64,000 bases of DNA, taken from the NCBI GenBank assembly GCA_011799875.1, contig CM022301.1, positions 86,757,667 to 86,821,666 of the forward strand, given 5' to 3'. Every line of letters begins with the position of its first letter. Position 1 is the stretch's first letter. Shown here in pieces: positions 58,196-64,000 of the stretch. The notes under the pieces are model-generated. The model was not told where the DNA came from and did not search any database. It saw only the letters and a list, made by a program, of their open reading frames with translations. The stretch comes from Thinopyrum elongatum (lineage: Eukaryota > Streptophyta > Magnoliopsida > Poales > Poaceae). The position numbers were made by a program, and so were the translations under genes.

Positions 58196-61100
58196 TTACA
58201 CGCGCAGCTCCTCCATAGCATCAACAGCCTCCCTGCAAGCAAGATGCGAGAATCAAAGCCCAATCATTCAGGGCAGTGAGTGTATGAGTGACTAGCATTG
58301 CATTGCTACCTCAGAGCTTTGGTGATCTCGTCGCTCTTAGGGTCGAGTTCCTGTGCTTTCAGGAACGCGTCGGCTGCTCCTTTGTAATCCTGCGCATGGG
58401 CGAAATATCGCAAGGGGTGTATCGAATCAGATTGCTGAGGGGGAACTGGACAGAGTGGCTAGCTATACGTACCTTCATGAAACTGAGAGCTTTGTCCTCA
58501 CGGTACCATGCCTTGGCCCAACAGGGCCGCATCATTATGCACTGTCGTGCATCTTCCAAAGCTCTGTCCCCTTCACGCATCCGCAACCAGCAGAGGCTCC
58601 GGTTAGCAAACATGGTGGCATCAAGTGGGTCTATATCCATTACCTGCATTTACGACAAGAGAGCTCAGCTTCGGGTGTCTGTTGGTGCAGTGGTAAATTA
58701 ATCTAATAGGCTGTCAAGCACAGCATTGCCTTTTCGTTAGTTTAACATCTCATCTGATGTAACAAAAGTGGTGGTGGGCTTCCCAGATGAAATCGTGATG
58801 AAATGCAGTGTAATCACTAAACCATCACCCCACATAAGCCGACCATCATGCTTTGTATCCGCTTGATGCTACATTTTGAGTTAATAAAAGCGCCCTTTAT
58901 CGGAAAAAAGCCGACCATAACTCAATGGAAATTTCAAAACAAACAACCAACTAGTTCAATGAACCATCATTCAGAGAATTAAGTAGTAAGACTATAATAA
59001 CAACTACAAGCCAGCCCTCTTCACCCCCAAATCTGACGTCTTAACACATGTATTAAATCATTAAATGGTTCATGCATTTACCAGGCCATAGAAGTACATC
59101 GCTGTAAGGTAGTCTTCCTTTCCAAATGCTTCCTTTCCTCGTGACTTCAAATCAGCTATCCGTTGTTCCACAGATGGTCAGTTACATGCATACGTAGTGA
59201 ATGACAGGTTCCAACAGCACGCTAAGTATTACCGTTGGAAAATTAAATTAAAGTTCTTGGCCAGTAATCCTTCAATAATAGGCATACACACTGTTTGCTC
59301 GGTTAGCTTTGCAAACTTGGTCAAACAAAATGCCAACTAAATTTGAAGACATAAATCTATTTATGTACCATCCGCCATCCTAATATTGTACTCCCACTGT
59401 TCACTATTATAAGTTGTTTCAACTTTTTCTGATTCGGATGTATATAGACGCACTTTAGTGTGTTTGTTCACTCATTTCAGTCCGTATGTAGTCCATATTG
59501 AAATATCCAAAACATCATATATTTGTGAACAGAGGGAGTAATACCTAAGGAACTGGGCTCAGTGACTTCCCTATGCTGATACTGTACTTCCTTTTACCAG
59601 TTCTTAAATTTGTCAAGAAAGTGCAGGCTTGCAGGCAGGCTATAGTTGCCCCGGTTTATCATGTTTAGTTGCATTTTTCTTTTATGGATATCAAAGTGGA
59701 AACAACTGAAGGTCCAGTGATACATCAAAAAATGGGTCGGTCCATGCATGTTCAGAGGTCATGAGTATGCATAAGGCCTGGTGATCTTTTCACTCTGTCA
59801 AGGAGAATGCAGCATATGGAAGTATTGCGTTCGAAATAGAAGATATCAACCAATCATGCAGCTTCAGGACTACAGGTTATGGCAGAATGAAGTAATCGAT
59901 AAATCATCTACACACCTGATGCTTGATACGTGGAGATCTTGCAGTATTCATTATCCCATTAACGCTCCAAACTGGCTGAGATGGAATGGGTTTTGTCTTA
60001 GGAAACAGAATTTCAACAAGCTCACGTTGACCACGAGCTGCTGCTAGCTCAATTGGAACTGCGCCATGCTATATCATAGAACAGAACATAATGTGTTATA
60101 TGATCCAGGATGAAAAGATAAAGCGGTCAACATCATCAAATTACTATTTTTAACTGAAAATTCTGAGATATTCTTGAACTCATCCCAGTGGCAGTAAGAA
60201 TCCTAGATACTGCTAAACGAACTTCATTTGAGAACATAAAAGTTAGTAAACAGAGAGACAAGGGCAGAGCTACAGTTACCTGGTTGGGGAGGTTAGCGTC
60301 GGCTCCAGCCTCTAGTAAAATCATGACAAAGTCCATTAAGCCATCATCAACTGCCTCCGTTAAAGGAGTTGGTCCAGAGTAACCATGAACATTCACATCA
60401 GCGCCAGCCTATTAATGAATCGGAGTAAAAAAAAACTTCAGTGATAGGAAAAGACAAGCTACTCAACCATGAAACATCCGGCAAGGAAAAAACAAGGTAC
60501 TCAACAAAAATCAGGACACATTTAAACATAAAAAACATATGAAAATACATGAAGTCGGTAAGTTATTGGAACCTCAATCAGTAGCTTCATGCATTTCAAG
60601 GCCTTTCCACAGACAGCCATCATGAGTGGTGAAAAGACGTGATTAGCCACTCTGTTGGGCTGAAAAGATAAATGAGCCATAGTTTGAAAAGAGTTAGTTA
60701 GATCCCATAAAGATTATTTTTAAATGAGCTCATCAAATATTTGATATATCCCCAAGAATAAATCATTACATCATCAAACCAAATGCAGTTAATCGTGTTT
60801 GCCTTTCCAATTCATAATTTGCATTCAATTAGCTGATAGTGGATAGACAACTTACATCAGCACCATGCTCCAGCAGAACCTTCACAACCTCAACATGGTC
60901 CTTTGCAACCGCCAAGTGTAATGGCGTGCCCCGATGATCCATAGGATCCACATGAACCCCTTTGGACAGCAATAGCCTCACAGCCTCGCAGTGTCCTGGA
61001 GGCACAACAAACATGGTGCAAATCCAAATAGATCAGAACCAAAGCCTCAACAGAAGAGTAACTCCTTTTGTATGTAGGCAATGCCAATCCTTTGGTTTCA

Positions 61101-61927
61101 AGGACTCAAAGTGAACTCAAGGATGAGAAAGACCACCTTCCTCTGCTGCATTGTGCAGTGACACGGAGCCCCTGTCATCGGCCCTGGATGGGTCGGCACC
61201 GCGGTCTAGAAGGTACCTCATAACCTCGACATTTCCCCCAAATGCAGCGTAGAACATCGGCGTCACACCTACAAGGGTAACACAACATCTCAAAACTAAC
61301 AGGAAAAAAAAATTCCTGCTATGGACGCATAAGATTCCAACTAGGTGCGCGCACCTGTTTTCGTGGCGGAATCAACATCAAGCCCCGATTCCTCCACCAG
61401 GAACTTGCAGCTGTCCAGGCACCCCTTGGCCGCAGCGAAATGAAGTGCAGTTTGCCCTTTATCGTCCTTGGCTCGCCGCAGATCCACCTTCTTGGCCATT
61501 CCTAGGAAGGGTAGATCGCAGGAGCAACTGAAGTCAGACAGCACAATCATTCTAAACCGGTGTAGCTAGGGCATTCCCCTAATGATTTCGTGAAGCGATT
61601 ACACACGACCTCAAATCTAGGGTTTCTTCCTTGAAAATATTATTGGGGGTTTACCGCCTTATAATGAACAAATCGAAGTTTCCTCAGAAAATCAGCAACC
61701 ACCCCACCCCAAATTCGGAAGAAAAGTACTAGTAGATTTGCATCCACCCCACCTCAAATTTGTCCGTACGGAAAAAGCACCGCTTGAGCGTTCGCAACAA
61801 AGAAGACGAATCGAACATACATCGGTCCATCAACGGCAGAGAGAGAGAGGCGGCGCTTACTCTTGAGGAGGCGGAGTTTGCCACCGAGGGCTGCATTGAG
61901 GGCGACGTCACAGGGGGACGAAGCCAT
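58196..61927 (-). CDS. Ankyrin-repeat and TPR-domain protein, 11 exons
   Basis: Exons (minus strand): 61927-61861, 61501-61355, 61268-61137, 60995-60856, 60659-60573, 60408-60280, 60068-59916, 59177-59082, 58643-58473, 58389-58310, 58232-58196. Spliced length is 1,239 nt, 412 residues, in frame throughout, starting MASSPCDVALNAALGGKL and ending AMEELRV. Residues about 24-260 hold about seven ankyrin repeats (GQTALHFAAAKGCLDSCKF, TPLHLAVAKDHVEVVKVLL, PTPLTEAVDDGLMDFVMIL). Residues about 288-405 hold three TPR motifs (RGKEAFGKEDYLTAMYFY, NRSLCWLRMREGDRALEDA, KAWYREDKALSFMKDYKGA). This architecture matches plant ANK-TPR proteins such as Arabidopsis TPR10, whose TPR part can bind Hsp90/Hsp70 tails; a co-chaperone role is inferred. 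All introns are GT-AG except the acceptor of exon 8, which reads GA with an in-frame TGA just before it. The next in-frame AG would drop about 11 residues. Confidence 0.88.
58847..58907 (+). mobile_element. 5'-truncated LINE tail in intron 8 of the ankyrin-TPR gene
   Basis: A 61-bp insert ending in GAGTTAATAAAAGCGCCC, TTTATCGG and an A-run, flanked by the 11-bp duplication AAGCCGACCAT (58,836-58,846 and 58,908-58,918). A short 3' end, an A tail and a target duplication over 10 bp are the marks of a LINE-type insertion. Confidence 0.8.
59391..59538. mobile_element. Stowaway MITE in intron 7 of the ankyrin-TPR gene
   Basis: 148 bp with ends CTCCCACTGTTCAC and GTGAACAGAGGGAG, flanked by TA (59,389-59,390 and 59,539-59,540). 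The TA duplication and CTCCCTC-type ends define Stowaway (Tc1/mariner) MITEs. Confidence 0.93.
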
Positions 61928-62096
61928 GGCGGCGGCGGCGGAACGTTCGCGCCGAGAGTGGTGAAGGGTTTGGGGGAGGAGAAACTGGGGAGTCGGGAGT
62001 CGGCGCCTAGAGCGGTGAAGGGTTTGGGGTAGAGGAAAATGGGCAGTCGCGGAGATGATGCGGCGCGAAAGAGAGGAAACAGTCGGAGGTGAGAAA
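61928..62096. promoter_or_regulatory. Upstream region of the ankyrin-TPR gene
   Basis: About 170 bp of moderately GC-rich sequence between the start codon and the repeat-like word GGGCATCTCCAACA at 62,098. It includes an imperfect tandem repeat (AGTGGTGAAGGGTTTGGGG / AGCGGTGAAGGGTTTGGGG at about 61,957 and 62,011). No clear TATA box. The gene's promoter must be here or extend into the repeat. Confidence 0.45.
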
Positions 62097-62481
62097 GGGC
62101 ATCTCCAACACCGAGCCTTAAATCCCCGCATCCGTCCGGATTTATTCGCTGCGCAATCCAACAAAAACTTATCCAGAGCATGCAGCGGACAACATTGATG
62201 TCTCAATTTGATCAGGGGGAAAGGCAGCGTTGATGAACGTGACCTCTCATGTGTCACCAATTCAATGTGGACATCGCGTCATGAGGAACCAACCCCGATC
62301 GTTGTGCCGCATTGAAACTGGTTAACCGCATCTTCGCCTGGCCTGGCCGCGACTATTTAAGCGTGCGTCGGCGACGCATAGAGCCGTACTCCCCCTCCTC
62401 GAGCACCACCCCCTCCCCTCCCCCGTCTCCGTGCCCAAGCCCCTCGCCCTCTTCGAGCCCAGCAGCAGCGATGCCGAAGTC
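62097..62481 (+). other. Upstream part of the GC-rich V-K-x-E-P gene block
   Basis: Starts GGGCATCTCCAACA, a common terminal word of Triticeae DNA repeats. TATTTAAG at about 62,354 could serve as a TATA box for the frame starting at 62,482. The same reading frame is open upstream to about 62,430 without an ATG. Confidence 0.4.
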
Positions 62482-63027
62482 ATGGTGCTCCACGCCGATA
62501 GGGGAGTAGGCGGAAGCTCCTCCTCTGGCGGTTCTTGGCGCCGCCGCCCACGCTCTTCGAGCCCGTCGACGTCCACGGCAGTCGGCTCCTTCGCCAAGGA
62601 GGAGATCGTCATCTCCTTCGGTGACGAGGAGGACCAGGTGCCGCAGCAGCAGCCGCCTCGACTCCTCAAGGAGGCCGCTCTGACGGACGAAGATTTCGTC
62701 CGTCAGATCGAGATAATGACGGAGTGGCCGCTCCGTCATATGGGCCCATCGCCACCATCACCGACGTGCGTCAAACAGGAGCCGCCGTCCCCGCCACGCC
62801 ACCACGTGAAGCGCGAGCCGGCGTCCCCACTCCGACCTGTGAAGGACAAGCCGACCTCGCCCCAACACAACCACGACGTCCTCATCGAGCGCCGCGTGAA
62901 GGACGAGCCGTCGTCATCCCCGCACCACCGCGGCGTCCAGATCGGACGCCGGGTCAAGGAGGAGCCAACGTCCCCGCTGCGCAGCCGGTACGGCCGCATG
63001 GCCGCGCCGCCACCACCTCGCCGTTAA
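62482..63027 (+). CDS. Hypothetical protein with repeated V-K-x-E-P-x-S-P motifs
   Basis: 181 codons from the first in-frame ATG. The N-side is acidic and Ser-rich (KEEIVISFGDEEDQVPQQ) with LTDEDFVRQIEIMTEWPL. The C-side has five short repeats starting at 62,770, 62,806, 62,839, 62,896 and 62,953: VKQEPPSP, VKREPASP, VKDKPTSP, VKDEPSSSP and VKEEPTSP. The last two lie in 57-bp repeats (RRVKDEP, RRVKEEP). Three match the consensus Psi-K-x-E-x-x-S-P, known as a phosphorylation-dependent SUMO site. No DNA-binding or enzyme domain is seen. Peptides further right (63,035-63,490) look like a frameshifted continuation (VTTAETVARHRRRLDGE), so the gene may be a truncated member of a repeated family. 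Function unknown. Confidence 0.5.
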   Translation: MVLHADRGVGGSSSSGGSWRRRPRSSSPSTSTAVGSFAKEEIVISFGDEEDQVPQQQPPRLLKEAALTDEDFVRQIEIMTEWPLRHMGPSPPSPTCVKQEPPSPPRHHVKREPASPLRPVKDKPTSPQHNHDVLIERRVKDEPSSSPHHRGVQIGRRVKEEPTSPLRSRYGRMAAPPPPRR

Positions 63028-63491
63028 GCAGGAGTTGTCGCCCACGATCAAGAAGGCGCGGAGCCGCCTCCTCCACTACCTCAGAGGAAGAGGTTATGGT
63101 GGCACCTCGGGCTCGAGGGTCGTCGTATGCGAGGCGGAGCGTGCGGCGAGGCAGGAGACGAGGTATGACCAGTACAATGTCGGTCGCCGCTCCGCGTTCG
63201 CCAAGAGCGACGTGGCGCCGGACTGGGTCCGCAATGATCCTGACCTCGCCGCCGTGTGGGGCGCTCGACCGCTCTGTAACCACCGCGGAGACGGTCGCCA
63301 GGCACCGCCGCCGCCTTGACGGCGAGCTCGCCAAGATCGGCGAGGAGCGATCGCTTGGCGACTGCTCCACCAACGTCGGTCACGGCGGCACGCCACCAGG
63401 GCTCCAAAGGCCTCGTCGACAGTGGTCGTGGCGGCACTCTACACAGCGCAGCAGGAGGCGAAGCGACTCCTACGCGAGCGTTGATGCGGCT
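63028..63491 (+). pseudogene. Probable frameshifted continuation of the V-K-x-E-P gene
   Basis: Coding-like GC-rich sequence whose sensible peptides change frame: LRGRGYGGTSGSRVVVCEA and DWVRNDPDLAAVWGA in one frame (63,035-63,319), then RHRRRLDGELAKIGEERS in another (to 63,494). The helical, charged composition suggests a C-terminal coiled part. It is cut at 63,491 by element F. Confidence 0.4.
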
Positions 63492-64000
63492 TGAACTACG
63501 TCGGTATTTCCCCAAAAAGGAAGGGATTATGCAGCACAGCTACGGTAGGTATTTCCCTCAGTGATGAGACCAAGGTTATCGAACCAGTAGGAGAACCACG
63601 CAACACTACGTGAACGGCACCTGCACACAAAGAACAAATACTTACAACCCGACGTAAAAGAGGGGTTGTCAATCCCTCCCGGGTAAAGAGATAGATAAAT
63701 TTGTAGTAGATCGGATAAATAGATCTCGCGGGAACGCGAGATAAAATAAATAACAATAAATTGCAGCAAGATATTTTTGGGTTTTTGGATTAATAGATCT
63801 GAAAATAAAAGATGCAATTAAATAAAAAGGCAAATAACAATATAGATCTGAAAGTATATGATGGGAAAAATAGACCCGGGGGCCGTAAATTTCACTAGTG
63901 GCTTCTCTCGAGAAAAATAGCATACGGTGGGTAAACAAATTACTGTTGGACAATTGATAGAACTTCAAATAATTATGACGATATCCAGGCAACGATCATT
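63492..64000 (-). mobile_element. LTR element F (D-related family), runs off the window
   Basis: Starts TGAACTACGTCGGTATTTCC at 63,492. It then follows the same order of landmarks as the LTR of D: GCAGCACAG, TAGGTATTTCCCTCAGT, GGGGTTGTCAATCCC, AAATTGCAGCAAG, ATAGACCCGGGGGCC, CATACGGTGGGT, ACAAATTACTGTT and ACGATATCCA. So this is the 3' end of an LTR in minus orientation. Only about 509 bp is visible; no coding sequence. Confidence 0.85.

Noticed and set aside
62724..63494. 256-codon plus-strand frame overlapping the V-K-x-E-P gene
   Set aside because: Arg/Pro/Ala-rich shadow frame of GC-rich sequence; the repeat motif is preserved in the other frame.

Overview
The window looks like a Triticeae (wheat-group) nuclear genome. 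It holds large LTR retrotransposons nested in one another, a CACTA transposon, Stowaway miniature elements and a gene with GT-AG introns. There is no bacterial gene organisation. Family names such as Angela/Barbara-like, Tekay-like and Tat-like are from recognition only; no database search was run.

Left two thirds (1-44,760) is a nest up to four levels deep. The outermost visible element (B) is a Tat-like Ty3/gypsy element on the plus strand. It keeps the 3' end of pol, a broken antisense gene and a 3' LTR at 13,100-13,292 plus 44,095-44,760. A related element in the opposite orientation (A) lies to its left. B is split twice. The first insertion is a CACTA-type region (about 4,850-11,748) carrying a broken NAC transcription-factor fragment and a ~660-bp tandem array. 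The second is a chromodomain-type gypsy element (C, 13,293-44,089, target duplication GGCAA). The 5' LTR of C is split by a coding-free LTR element (D, 13,984-25,924, duplication CCCCT). D is split in turn by a Copia element (G, 17,089-25,875, minus strand). The gag gene of C is split by a solo LTR (E, 31,084-35,708, duplication GTCAC), which contains a non-autonomous hAT element (33,913-34,618, 8-bp duplication GTGCGCTC).

From 45,588 to at least 56,075 lies what I read as a Helitron on the minus strand. It has a clear 3' terminus (GC-rich hairpin, then CTAG followed by host T). Upstream of that, in the same sense, are broken fragments of at least three unrelated plant genes: SMG9, an O-fucosyltransferase-family gene and a beta-adaptin. 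A Copia solo LTR (51,092-52,786) sits inside an SMG9 exon with a perfect target duplication. The 5' end of the Helitron was not resolved.

The only well-preserved host gene is an 11-exon ankyrin-repeat plus TPR protein (58,196-61,927, minus strand). One intron acceptor looks lost, and its introns hold a Stowaway MITE and a 5'-truncated LINE tail. To the right is a GC-rich open frame with repeated V-K-x-E-P-x-S-P motifs (62,482-63,027), then the start of another LTR element (from 63,492) related to D.
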